Assembly (NCBI GenBank): GCA_002840765.1
Contig: PHCE01000007.1
Coordinates: 171,924 to 235,923 of the forward strand
Length of the DNA: 64,000 bases
DNA from: Betaproteobacteria bacterium HGW-Betaproteobacteria-7
Lineage (GTDB): Bacteria; Pseudomonadota; Gammaproteobacteria; Burkholderiales; Rhodocyclaceae
Direction: 5' to 3'
Position 1 is the first letter of the stretch. Each line of letters begins with the position of its first letter. Below, piece by piece: positions 15,854 to 24,240 of the stretch. The position numbers were made by a program, and so were the translations under genes. The notes beneath the pieces are model-generated. The model did no database searches. It was given only the letters and a program-made list of their open reading frames with translations, and had not been told where the DNA came from.

Positions 15854-17806
15854 TTGAGCGCACTATCCCTCGTCCTTCTTCTGCTAGGCGCATCGGTGAT
15901 GGCCGTGGTCATTTTCCGGCGCTTCAACTTGCCGCCGGTGCTCGGCTATCTGGCCGTCGGCAGCATCATCGGGCCGCATGCGCTGAATCTGATGTCGGAC
16001 ATCCACAGCGCCGAGTATCTGGCGGAGTTCGGCGTCGTCTTCCTGATGTTCTCGATCGGTCTCGAGTTCTCCCTGCCCAAGCTCTACGCGATGAAGCGCA
16101 TCGTCTTCGGGCTCGGTCTGCTGCAGGTCGTCCTGACCATGCTGCTGGTAGGCATCCTGGTCGTGGTATTGGGCATCGGCTGGCAGTTGGGTATCGCCCT
16201 TGGTGGCGTTCTCGCCATGTCGTCTACCGCCGTGCTGACCAAGCTGCTGACCGAGCGCATGCAGCTGAACACGGCGCACGGTCGGGAGATCATGGGCGTC
16301 CTGCTGTTCCAGGATCTGGCCGTGGTGCCGCTGCTGGTCATCATCCCCTCGCTGACCCAGCCGCCGGAAGAGCTCGCCCTGCTGCTCGGCATTGCCCTGC
16401 TCAAGGCGGTGGTCGTGCTGGCGGTGATCCTTGTCTTTGGCCAGAAGCTGATGCGCAAGTGGTTCCATTTCGTCGCCCGCGCCAAATCCTCCGAGGTGTT
16501 CGTCCTCAATGTGCTGCTGATCACCCTCGGCCTCGCCACGCTGACCCAGATGGCCGGCCTGTCGCTGGCGCTGGGCGCCTTTGTCGCCGGCATGCTGATC
16601 TCGGAAACGGAATACCGGATGCAGGTGGAAGAGGACATCAAGCCTTTCCGCGACGTATTGATGGGACTGTTCTTCGTCACCATTGGCGTCAAGCTCGATA
16701 TGCACATCCTGATCGGTCTCTGGTGGCAGGTGCTGCTGCTTCTCTCGGCGTTGCTGTTGAGCAAGGCGGCCATCGTCGGCTTGCTCTCCTGGCGCCTCGG
16801 CGCCTCGCCCGGTAATGCCATCCGCTCGGCGCTATGGTTGTGTGCCGGCGGTGAATTCGGCTTCGTGCTGCTTGGCGAAATCACCCACATGCCGAAAGAG
16901 GTCGAGCAGGTGGTGCTGACCTCGCTGGTCCTCTCCATGCTGATCGCGCCCTTCATCGTCCAGTACAGTGAGAAGCTGGTCATGCGCTTCGTTGCCAGCG
17001 AATGGCTGACACGTTCGATGCACCTGACGCAGATCGCCGCCCAATCGATGGGTACCGAGAAGCACGCGATTCTCTGCGGCTTCGGTCGTAACGGGCAGTA
17101 TCTCGCCCGTTTCCTCGGCCAGGAAGGGATCAATTACATCGCCCTCGACCTCGATCCCGACCGCGTCCGCGAGGCAGCGGCTGGTGGCGAAAGCGTCGTC
17201 TTCGGCGATGCCGGGCGCAAGGAGGCGCTGGTCGCAGCCGGCCTGATGCGGGCCAGCGTCGTCATCGTCACCATGAGCGATACGCCGCTGGCGGAAAAGG
17301 TGCTGCATCACGTCCAGTCCCTGCGCCCCGATCTGCCGGTCGTTGTCCGCACCGCCGACGAACGCGACATGGCCAGGCTGGCCCAGGCCGGCGCTGCCGA
17401 GGTCGTGCCGGAAACGCTGGAAGCCAGCCTGATGCTGGCTTCCCACGCCCTGGTTCTGGTCGGCGTGCCGATCAACCGCGTGCTCAAGCGCATTCGCCAG
17501 ACGCGCTCGCAGCGCTATCGTCTGCTCCGTGGCTTCTATCGCGGGGTTAGCGACCGCGAGGAAGACGACAGCCATCAGCCGCGTCTGCACTCAATCTGGC
17601 TGGCGCCCGGCGCCGCGGCGATTGGCCGGACGCTGGCGGAACTGGCCGTCGAGAGTTTCGGCTGCGAGGTCAGCGCCATCCGCCGGCGTGGTATCCGGGC
17701 CGTCGAACCGGCGCCGGAAACGCGTCTGGAAGAGAGTGACGTCATCGTCGTGCTCGGTACGCCGGAAGCGGTGGCCGTGGCCGAGCAGCGGTTTTTGCAG
17801 CGGTAA
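15854..17806 (+). CDS. CPA2-family cation:proton antiporter, KefB/KefC type, with RCK domain
   Basis: 650 aa. Residues 1-380 form the Na/H-exchanger-like membrane domain with 12 or so helices; FQDLAVVPLL is the KefB/C signature. Residues 403-525 form a TrkA-N (RCK) Rossmann domain opening with GFGRNGQYLARFL, and 575-650 a TrkA-C domain. It probably exports potassium in exchange for protons, gated by nucleotides. The start is TTG, chosen because the first membrane helix begins immediately. Only 52 bases separate it from divergent kdsD, so the promoters must be very close. Confidence 0.9.
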   Translation: MSALSLVLLLLGASVMAVVIFRRFNLPPVLGYLAVGSIIGPHALNLMSDIHSAEYLAEFGVVFLMFSIGLEFSLPKLYAMKRIVFGLGLLQVVLTMLLVGILVVVLGIGWQLGIALGGVLAMSSTAVLTKLLTERMQLNTAHGREIMGVLLFQDLAVVPLLVIIPSLTQPPEELALLLGIALLKAVVVLAVILVFGQKLMRKWFHFVARAKSSEVFVLNVLLITLGLATLTQMAGLSLALGAFVAGMLISETEYRMQVEEDIKPFRDVLMGLFFVTIGVKLDMHILIGLWWQVLLLLSALLLSKAAIVGLLSWRLGASPGNAIRSALWLCAGGEFGFVLLGEITHMPKEVEQVVLTSLVLSMLIAPFIVQYSEKLVMRFVASEWLTRSMHLTQIAAQSMGTEKHAILCGFGRNGQYLARFLGQEGINYIALDLDPDRVREAAAGGESVVFGDAGRKEALVAAGLMRASVVIVTMSDTPLAEKVLHHVQSLRPDLPVVVRTADERDMARLAQAGAAEVVPETLEASLMLASHALVLVGVPINRVLKRIRQTRSQRYRLLRGFYRGVSDREEDDSHQPRLHSIWLAPGAAAIGRTLAELAVESFGCEVSAIRRRGIRAVEPAPETRLEESDVIVVLGTPEAVAVAEQRFLQR

Positions 17807-17809
17807 TCC

Positions 17810-17837
17810 AAAAGAAAGAGCCTGCCGAAGCGGCCTC
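17810..17837 (-). terminator. Possible terminator of the prepilin gene
   Basis: On the minus strand an imperfect hairpin (GAGGCCGC, TTCG loop, GCAGGCTC) is followed by TTTCTTTT. It lies between the convergent antiporter and prepilin genes. Confidence 0.45.
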
Positions 17838-17858
17838 ATCTCATTGCGCCAAAAAAGC

Positions 17859-18533
17859 TCAGAAACCCATGCAGACAGTGTAGGACTGGGCGTCGTCGAT
17901 GAGCGTTCCTGTCGTTCCGGTATTTGGTACGGCCGCCTGCGCCGTGGTCTGATTGGCCGCCTGATTGGCCATGGTCATCATTGAACCGGTGGCCGTGTTG
18001 CCGTCATCCATGGTCGTGTCCAGTTGCTTAGCGAACCGGCCGAGGATGCCTTGCGAACAGACGACATAGGTACCGCGCAAGCCGGTGATCGGTGTTGCAC
18101 TGCCACTGGTGATGCCGATGATGCCACCGTCGGCATTCTTCGGGATGTAGTCGGCGACGCCAGTGGTAGTCGGTCCGGGGGCGAAACCGGCGAGGCGGAC
18201 ATGCTGCCAGAAGAGGTAGCTCTCATCGGTAGCGGTCGGTGAGTTCCAGGCGCCGTTGATCACGCCGTTGCCTTGCGAACTGGCTGGCGTAGTGGCAGTG
18301 GTGGCACCGGTGACATGCGTGGCCGCAGCGGCATCATCACCCGGCAGGGCCTTGTACTTGTCCTGGTAACCGTAGATGAACAGCGGGATGGTGCGGAAAT
18401 CATTGGCGAAATTCTTCACCTTGGCGCTGTTGATCAGTTCTTGTCCCTTCAGCACGCCGCCGAGCAGCAGGCCGATGATGACCAGCACGATGGCGATTTC
18501 GACGAGTGTGAAGCCTTTTTGGTGGCTTTTCAT
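17859..18533 (-). CDS. Type IV prepilin / pseudopilin with own sigma-54 promoter
   Basis: 224 aa. A short leader ends in G, then FTLVEIAIVLVIIGLLLGGV: the class III prepilin N-terminus with Glu5 of the mature protein, processed by the PilD peptidase. The rest is a globular Thr/Ala/Gly-rich domain with two cysteines, one near the C-terminus (YTVCMGF), that could form the pilin D-loop. GGAG precedes the ATG. It is separated from the MSHA-like operon by the cyclase and kinase genes and has its own promoter, so it is the best candidate in the window for the major pilin, though it is large for one. Confidence 0.85.
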   Translation of the reverse strand: MKSHQKGFTLVEIAIVLVIIGLLLGGVLKGQELINSAKVKNFANDFRTIPLFIYGYQDKYKALPGDDAAAATHVTGATTATTPASSQGNGVINGAWNSPTATDESYLFWQHVRLAGFAPGPTTTGVADYIPKNADGGIIGITSGSATPITGLRGTYVVCSQGILGRFAKQLDTTMDDGNTATGSMMTMANQAANQTTAQAAVPNTGTTGTLIDDAQSYTVCMGF

Positions 18534-18568
18534 GGCATGCTCCGATTCAGTTGTTCTGCAAACATCTC

Positions 18569-18584
18569 TGCAAAATACATGCCC
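18569..18584 (-). promoter_or_regulatory. Sigma-54 (RpoN) promoter of the prepilin gene
   Basis: On the minus strand GGGCATGTATTTTGCA matches the consensus TGGCAC-N5-TTGCA at 9 of 11 defined positions, including the essential -24 GG and -12 GC at exact spacing. The predicted transcript starts about 25 bases before the ATG. Pilin genes of Pseudomonas also use sigma-54. Confidence 0.7.
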
Positions 18585-18663
18585 GCGAAAAGAGGCTGGG
18601 TTTTGGCAGATTCTTCTTGGTTTTGATGGTTAAGTGTCGAAATATGGACAGTCTGTTTCAATA

Positions 18664-20346
18664 ATGGACGCCACCTACAAGCAGAAGCTGGCGGCGCGCC
18701 TGGCCGACTGGTCACATCTCCTGCTCGCCGGGCACCTGCTGATGCTGCATGTGCTGGCCTTCGGCGGCTGGAGCAATCCGGCGGTGCACCTGCTCTGGGT
18801 GGCGGCCATCGGCCTCTTCCTGATCTGGCAGCCCTTCGTCGCCGGCGAGCGGCGGATCAGTCCGCGCCAGGGGGGCATCCTTTTCCTTGTTGTCCTCGGT
18901 TCGACCTGGATACTCGGGCCGTGGCTGCTGCTCATCTGGTGTGGCGCCCTGGCTGCGGCGATCGGTGGCCGGGTGATGTGGACCGAGCGGCGCGGCGAAC
19001 GTATCGGCTATCTGCTGGCTTTCGGCTATGTCGTCGGCGTTACGGTTTTTGGCGTGCTGCCGGAGATTTCCCCCAAGGTGGTCCTCGATCCGCTGCCGCG
19101 CGAAGCCTTTGCCCGGCTGATGCCACTGTTGCTGCCGCTGTTGCTGGTCTTTCCGGCGCGGGCGCCGCAGCGCCGGGCTGGCGATGCTTTCGACCTGTTC
19201 TACGGCATGCTGGTCTTCCTCGTGCTCGCCGTATTCGTTCTCGGCGCCCTGGCTTACATGCTGGTCGGTGGGGTTGGCTACGTGCAGGCCTTGTTCATGA
19301 CCTCGATGACCATGGCCGGTGCCCTGCTCCTGGTGGCCTGGTCGTGGAATCCGCGGGGCGGATTTTCCGGCGTCAGTTCGGCAGTGTCCCGCTATCTCCT
19401 GTCGGTCGGCATGCCGCTCGAACAGTGGCTGGTCCATCTGAGCGAAGAAAACGAGCGGCAAACTGAGCCGGCGGATTTCCTGGCGGCGGTGATGGCCCGC
19501 CTGCAGGCCATGCCCTGGGTCGTGGGCGTTTCCTGGGATGCCGCCGACAGCAGTGGCGAGTCGGGCGAGCATACAGCGCATGTCCACGAGCACCGGGCCG
19601 AGGCGCTGGCCCTGGCCATCTATTTCCGCACGCCGCCATCACCTTCAGTGCGTTGGCATGTCGAATGGCTGTTGCGTCTGACCGCGGAGTTCTATCTGGT
19701 CAAGCGGCAGGCGCGTGAACTGCAGCGCATGGGCTATTTGCAGGCCGTGTACGAAACCGGCTCGCGGGTGACGCACGACGTCAAAAACCTGCTGCAATCC
19801 ATGCAGGGGCTTTGCTATGCGGCTGGCCAGCCGGGCGATCCGGTGGAACTGGCTGGTCTGCTCGGCAAGCAGTTGCCGTTGATAACCGAACGCCTGAAGG
19901 CGACGCTGGAAAAGCTGCAGACGCCGCTGATCGAGCGCGGCGAGTCGCTGGCGGCGGACGATTGGTGGCGACGCCTGCGCGGTCGCTACGCCGACAGCGG
20001 CATCGACTGGCAGGGGCAAGCCGCCAGCGGTGAGTTTCTGCCCGGCAACCTGTACGACAGCGTTGCCGAGAACCTGCTGCAGAATGCCTTGGCCAAGCGT
20101 CAGCGCCAACTGGGCCTTGCGATCACTGTCCAGTTTGGCGGTGGCGTGCTGTCAGTCAGCGACGATGGCGAGCCGCTGTCGCCGGCGCTGGCCGCGGCCA
20201 TCCTGCGCGAGCCAGTGAATTCCGAGGATGGTCTGGGTATCGGCCTCTACCATGCCGCCCGCCAGGCGGCAGCGGCCGGCTACCGGCTCGAATTGAGCGA
20301 CAACCGCCCGGGCCGGGTGGCCTTCAGGCTGTCAGTTCCCGGCTGA
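18664..20346 (+). CDS. Sensor histidine kinase, PrsK-like membrane type
   Basis: 560 aa. Residues 15-235 hold about seven transmembrane helices; a cytoplasmic linker (260-360, possibly GAF-like) leads to an H-box THDVKNLLQSM with H371, an N-box ENLLQNAL and an ATP lid VSDDGEPLSP. There is no receiver domain. Architecture resembles PrsK of PEP-CTERM systems but is shorter. Its likely partner is the sigma-54 response regulator at the other end of the pilus operon (inference). The start at 18664 was preferred over an ATG ten codons upstream; neither has a clear ribosome binding site. Its 3' end overlaps the convergent cyclase gene by 23 bases. Confidence 0.85.
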   Translation: MDATYKQKLAARLADWSHLLLAGHLLMLHVLAFGGWSNPAVHLLWVAAIGLFLIWQPFVAGERRISPRQGGILFLVVLGSTWILGPWLLLIWCGALAAAIGGRVMWTERRGERIGYLLAFGYVVGVTVFGVLPEISPKVVLDPLPREAFARLMPLLLPLLLVFPARAPQRRAGDAFDLFYGMLVFLVLAVFVLGALAYMLVGGVGYVQALFMTSMTMAGALLLVAWSWNPRGGFSGVSSAVSRYLLSVGMPLEQWLVHLSEENERQTEPADFLAAVMARLQAMPWVVGVSWDAADSSGESGEHTAHVHEHRAEALALAIYFRTPPSPSVRWHVEWLLRLTAEFYLVKRQARELQRMGYLQAVYETGSRVTHDVKNLLQSMQGLCYAAGQPGDPVELAGLLGKQLPLITERLKATLEKLQTPLIERGESLAADDWWRRLRGRYADSGIDWQGQAASGEFLPGNLYDSVAENLLQNALAKRQRQLGLAITVQFGGGVLSVSDDGEPLSPALAAAILREPVNSEDGLGIGLYHAARQAAAAGYRLELSDNRPGRVAFRLSVPG

Positions 20347-21628
20347 CCTCGGCCGTCGCTGCAGCCGCCCGTGGGCCGGTCAGCCGATGGACCACGGTGT
20401 TGCCCTTGCCCTTCAGGTAAATGGTCTGCGGCGCCTCGAAAACGAAGTCTTTGGCCAGGCGCTGCCACGTCGTTTCATCCACCTGGATCATTCCCGGTAC
20501 CCCTTCGCTGGTGATTCGGCTGGCCAGATTGACGGTGTCGCCCCACAGGTCGTAGATGAACTTTTTCTTGCCGACGACGCCGGCGACGATGGGGCCGGTG
20601 CCGATGCCGATGCGCACGTCGAGATGCATGTCGTTGACGACGAAGTCGCGGTGCAGCAGGTCGCGCATGGCGATAGCCAGTTCGGCGATGGCCCGCGAAT
20701 AGTTGCTTTGCTCGTTGTTCAGGCCGCCGGCCACCATGTAGGCGTCGCCAATGGTCTTGATCTTCTCGACACCGAATTGCTCCGCCAGTTCGTCGAAGGA
20801 CGAGAAGATGCGGTTGAGCATGGCGAAGACCTGCTGTGGCGTCATGCCTTCAGCGATGCGGGTGAAATTGACGATGTCGACGAACATCACTGAAACATCG
20901 GCGAAGCCGTCGGCGATGGTCTGCTTGTCACGCTTCAGGCGTTCGGCGATAGGGCCGGGCAGGATGTTGAGCAGCAGCCGCTCGGAGCGATCCTGCTCTT
21001 CCTGCAGCTTCTGGTGAGTAGCTTCCAGCTCGGCCTGGGCACGGGCGCGTTCGATGACCGCGTAGCGTAGCAACAAATAGACGATGGTCGAGATGGCGGC
21101 GAAATTGAGGGCGAAGAAGAAGACGGTCGTTTCGGTGGCAATCTTCGGTCCCTTGCTGGCCAGGCTGTCGGCCAGGTAGTAGTCGAAGAAACCGGAAAGT
21201 GCGGTGAGGAAGATGTAGGCGATGAACCAGGCGATCGATTCGCGCGGCCCGATGAACAGGATGGCGCCGATCGGCGCCAACAGCCCCCACAGGCTGGTGC
21301 CGCTGGCCGTGATGAAATTGCCGATGCCCCACTGGACGGCAAACGGGGCAAAGAGCAGGAGCGCCAGCTGCGAGTGACGGAAGAGGTTGAAATTCCGGCT
21401 GTAAAAGAAAAACAGCAGATTGCCGACGAGCAGGATCTGGAAGATGAACGGCTCGGTGGCCGAAAACTGCGGCCCCAGCTGACCGTAAAGAAAAAGCCAG
21501 AGCATGGATCCGAGGCAGACCAGACCGGTGGCAAAAATCAATAATGATTTTTTCAGCCGGGTCTCGGCATCATCGTCCGGATCAATGCCGGCATCGCGCA
21601 GGGAAAAATGGAAGTTGGGCTGGCTCAC
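20324..21628 (-). CDS. Class III adenylate cyclase with six-helix membrane domain
   Basis: 434 aa. About six transmembrane helices (30-190), a short coiled coil (195-220) and a class III cyclase domain (about 235-420). Metal aspartates D251 and D295, transition-state residues N367 and R371, and the purine-specifying pair K291/D360 are all present, which indicates ATP rather than GTP as substrate. It follows the pilus operon on the same strand after 86 bases, so co-transcription is possible but not certain. cAMP made here could feed a CRP/Vfr-type regulator. Confidence 0.92.
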   Translation of the reverse strand: MSQPNFHFSLRDAGIDPDDDAETRLKKSLLIFATGLVCLGSMLWLFLYGQLGPQFSATEPFIFQILLVGNLLFFFYSRNFNLFRHSQLALLLFAPFAVQWGIGNFITASGTSLWGLLAPIGAILFIGPRESIAWFIAYIFLTALSGFFDYYLADSLASKGPKIATETTVFFFALNFAAISTIVYLLLRYAVIERARAQAELEATHQKLQEEQDRSERLLLNILPGPIAERLKRDKQTIADGFADVSVMFVDIVNFTRIAEGMTPQQVFAMLNRIFSSFDELAEQFGVEKIKTIGDAYMVAGGLNNEQSNYSRAIAELAIAMRDLLHRDFVVNDMHLDVRIGIGTGPIVAGVVGKKKFIYDLWGDTVNLASRITSEGVPGMIQVDETTWQRLAKDFVFEAPQTIYLKGKGNTVVHRLTGPRAAAATAEVSRELTA

Positions 21629-21714
21629 GGAATCAGGGCATCGTCATGGCGACTGCGTGATTCAGTGTGGCAGTGGCGCCAGCACAGGTCAACCGACGGC
21701 CGAAGCGATTTCGC

Positions 21715-22389
21715 CTAGGGCAGGCGGCCAGCGGTGATCATCCGGCTCATCAGGATGGGCAGCGGTACCCAGACGACTTCGTCGTCGAAGTCTGGGGTGT
21801 GGGTGCGGCTGACGAAATTGGGTGTGCCCGTGGTGTTCAAGAGTTCATCACCTGCCGCGTTGGGAACCTGAGTTCCCGTCGAGCGATAGCCGCCGAGGCC
21901 GTTTCGGCCGTGGGAAATCACGATGGCCGGTAGGTTGGTGGCAATGTTTACTGCTCCATCCGTTACCTTGAAAGTGCTGGCTCCTGGGGTGGCAAGGGTG
22001 AATGCAGATGCAAACGTCGCGTCAACTCTGTAGGTGAAACGCTGACCCCATGGGTCCGTCTCCGGCAGGCCTAGCGTCGCCCACGGCAAGACGCCTGACG
22101 TAAGCGTAGTAGCTGCAATCCCCGCATTTGCCGAGCCGCTGGCGATGCTTGGGTCTGCGGGGGTGGGAAGGCGGCCGTTTATCACCGCATAACCGAGCAA
22201 TGCCTCTCGGATGTCAGCCAGCTGGCGGCGAGCTTCGCTCAGACGCTGAATCTCTTGCTGGGTGGTTAGGGTCATCATCAGTCCGCCAGCAAGCAGGGCA
22301 AAGATGACCAGAACTATGGCCATCTCGACGAGAGAGAAGCCGCTGGCGCGAATGGAGCGAGGTTGGGCTTGAGAAGGGAGTGGTGTCAT
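21715..22389 (-). CDS. Type II secretion/T4P pseudopilin (prepilin-type N-terminus)
   Basis: 224 aa. A 17-residue leader ends in G before FSLVEMAIVLVIFALLAGGL, the prepilin peptidase site and hydrophobic helix. The body contains a WGQRFTYRV stretch common in GspG/MshO-like minor pilins. It overlaps the preceding gene by four bases (ATGA). It is the last gene of the pilus operon proper and a probable tip or priming subunit of the MSHA-like pilus. Confidence 0.85.
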   Translation of the reverse strand: MTPLPSQAQPRSIRASGFSLVEMAIVLVIFALLAGGLMMTLTTQQEIQRLSEARRQLADIREALLGYAVINGRLPTPADPSIASGSANAGIAATTLTSGVLPWATLGLPETDPWGQRFTYRVDATFASAFTLATPGASTFKVTDGAVNIATNLPAIVISHGRNGLGGYRSTGTQVPNAAGDELLNTTGTPNFVSRTHTPDFDDEVVWVPLPILMSRMITAGRLP

Positions 22390-23297
22390 GGCAGTGTCAC
22401 TGTATGCCCGTCGAGCGAAAGTGTGCGGTTAAGTCGATCGTAGGTGACCAAGGGAAACCATCCGTTCTGCTCCAGACTCTTATGCCACGGTTCTCCTTGC
22501 CAAGTAGTTGACGCCTTCGAAGCGTAATCTCCAGACTTGTAGGGGAAAGCGCCGATGTCAGCAGAATCGGGCATTCCGTCATTATTCGTGTCAGCCTCTG
22601 GCAAAGAGCCGCCAACGGCCGCGACGGCATAGCGTATTTCGCCCAAAATGCGTTTGGCCACAGCATCCTGCCATGCAGTCTTGGTGATGGCGATGATCCG
22701 GTCATTGAATGAATTACTGTCGGTGCCGGAGAAGAAATGGTCATCACCGTCACGGTTGCTCGTTGCCGGATTGCCGTTTAGATCATCGAGATAATCAGCA
22801 ATATTGTTACTAGGCCGGTTCTGCCCAGCTAACGCCCCACCGGGAGCGATGATAAGAGCGATGATGTCGGGCTGCCCATTGAGGCTCAGTGTTGCGGTAG
22901 AGGAACTGCTGTTGATGGGCGTGTTTCCATCCTGGAAGGCCGGCGCCAGAACGTACCAAAGCGCTGTTCCGGATGAGTCGCGAAAGTCAGTCGTGTCAAC
23001 GGTGCGCCAGGGGAAGCGGCCGGCATAACTCGGACACGGGGTGGCTAATGGGGAAATGCCGAAGTCATCGATCGATGGGCAGCGCAAACTGCCTGGCCGG
23101 TTGGCATCGAGAATGGCTCTGGCGAGAAGTTCGTCGCGGGCTGCCAGGAGGGCGGCCGTGGTTTTCGCCTCGCGCTCGACGGCCATGGTGTTGGAGCGGT
23201 TGGCCTGCTGCAGGTAAGTCGCACCGGCAGCGATCATCAGGATCAGCATCAGGCCGATGAGGATGATGCCCTGCTGCGAGCGCCGGTCGCCGATCAT
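22386..23297 (-). CDS. MshP/PilX-like minor pilin with a calcium-type loop
   Basis: 303 aa. A short basic N-terminus with GIILIGLMLILMIAAGAT at 10-27 resembles PilX/MshP-type pilus components rather than a canonical FTLIE pilin. DTNNDGMPD at 236-244 fits the D-x-N-x-D-G-x-x-D calcium-binding loop pattern of thrombospondin-3/EF-hand-like motifs. Two cysteines near residues 73 and 88 may pair. The start at 23297 overlaps the mshK-like gene by four bases; codons further upstream are antisense-like and rejected. Probable minor component of the pilus tip. Confidence 0.8.
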   Translation of the reverse strand: MIGDRRSQQGIILIGLMLILMIAAGATYLQQANRSNTMAVEREAKTTAALLAARDELLARAILDANRPGSLRCPSIDDFGISPLATPCPSYAGRFPWRTVDTTDFRDSSGTALWYVLAPAFQDGNTPINSSSSTATLSLNGQPDIIALIIAPGGALAGQNRPSNNIADYLDDLNGNPATSNRDGDDHFFSGTDSNSFNDRIIAITKTAWQDAVAKRILGEIRYAVAAVGGSLPEADTNNDGMPDSADIGAFPYKSGDYASKASTTWQGEPWHKSLEQNGWFPLVTYDRLNRTLSLDGHTVTLP

Positions 23298-23641
23298 GGG
23301 CGGCGGGGAGTGCGCTGGATATGCCCGTCGCCGAGCAGCGGCAGGCGTTCGCCGGTGTTCGGGTCGACGCTGTCGCCGATCGGTAGCGCTGGGGTCGGCG
23401 CTGTGTTCTGCCAATCGGCCTGACCGTTGATCCAGCGTGTCCGTTTGCCGCTGGAGCTACGCACTTCGCCGTTTACCGTGACGCTGCTTTGCTGGATGCT
23501 GCTTGGGCCCTGCAAGCGCTGGCGGTTGAGCTCCTGGCGCTGTTGCGGGGTCAGGAACAGGCGGCCGAGGGGCTCGCCTTCGGCGCTGGCGGAGGGCGGG
23601 ATGGCGGCCAGCAGGGCGAGGATGAGGAATGGCTTGCTCAT
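23294..23641 (-). CDS. mshK: MshK-like pilus assembly protein
   Basis: 115 aa. A signal peptide (1-20) is followed by a short periplasmic domain with LFLTPQQRQELNRQR and a V-N-G-E-V-x-x-S-x-G-K-x-T-x-W-I-N-G pattern, found in small MshK/GspB-C-like proteins where a short beta motif reads out a peptidoglycan or partner surface. It overlaps mshJ-like and the following gene by four bases each. Assignment rests mainly on position. Confidence 0.65.
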   Translation of the reverse strand: MSKPFLILALLAAIPPSASAEGEPLGRLFLTPQQRQELNRQRLQGPSSIQQSSVTVNGEVRSSSGKRTRWINGQADWQNTAPTPALPIGDSVDPNTGERLPLLGDGHIQRTPRRP

Positions 23642-24240
23642 GGCTGGCTGGCCGATGGGCGAACGGTGATCCAGCGCAGGTCGCATTCGCCATTGAGCTG
23701 GGCCAGGTCGGTGCTGCCAACGGGAGGAGGAGGGAGTGGCGACAGTGTGCAACTGCGGATGAGGACCAGCGCCTTGGCTTCCCGCTGCAGGCGGCGCAGG
23801 AAGTTGAGCAGGTCTTCTTCGTGCAGCAGGCGCATCTGGATGCGCATCGGACTGGCGAAGTAGCCTTCCTCGGGGGCGCCGCCGCCGTCCAGTGGCTTGC
23901 GAATGCCGAATTCGTAGTTGATGCCGGGAATGCGCATCTGTTGCTGGATATCCTCGATCACTTCAGTCCATTCGAGCCGTTGCTCGTTGCCGGTGATGCC
24001 GGTCTGCTGCATGCGTTGATAGAGGGCTGCGCGGTCCCTGAGTTCCTGCTCTTCGGTGCGCACCTTGAGCAGGCGCTGTTCGGAACTGGTCTGGCGGCGT
24101 AGTGCCTCGTCGCGTTCGCTACGGGCGCCGGTGACCTGATTGCTGCTCCAGGTTACCGGCAGGATGGCTAGCACGAGCATCAGCAGGGCGCCGAGCAGTG
24201 GCCATTGCAGTTTGCCAAGATCGCGGGCGGTGAAGGTCAT
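23638..24240 (-). CDS. mshJ: MshJ / PilO-like pilus inner-membrane protein
   Basis: 200 aa. One N-terminal transmembrane helix (13-31) leads to a coiled coil (38-75) and a PilO/GspM-like ferredoxin fold. This is the expected alignment-complex subunit partnering MshI. The family diverges strongly, so identification relies on topology, length and its place between the mshI- and mshK-like genes, all overlapping by four bases. Confidence 0.75.
   Translation of the reverse strand: MTFTARDLGKLQWPLLGALLMLVLAILPVTWSSNQVTGARSERDEALRRQTSSEQRLLKVRTEEQELRDRAALYQRMQQTGITGNEQRLEWTEVIEDIQQQMRIPGINYEFGIRKPLDGGGAPEEGYFASPMRIQMRLLHEEDLLNFLRRLQREAKALVLIRSCTLSPLPPPPVGSTDLAQLNGECDLRWITVRPSASQP

Noticed and set aside
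15214..16815. 533-codon plus-strand frame across kdsD and the antiporter start
   Set aside because: It is antisense to kdsD and then out of frame within the antiporter gene, whose own frame has clear domains.
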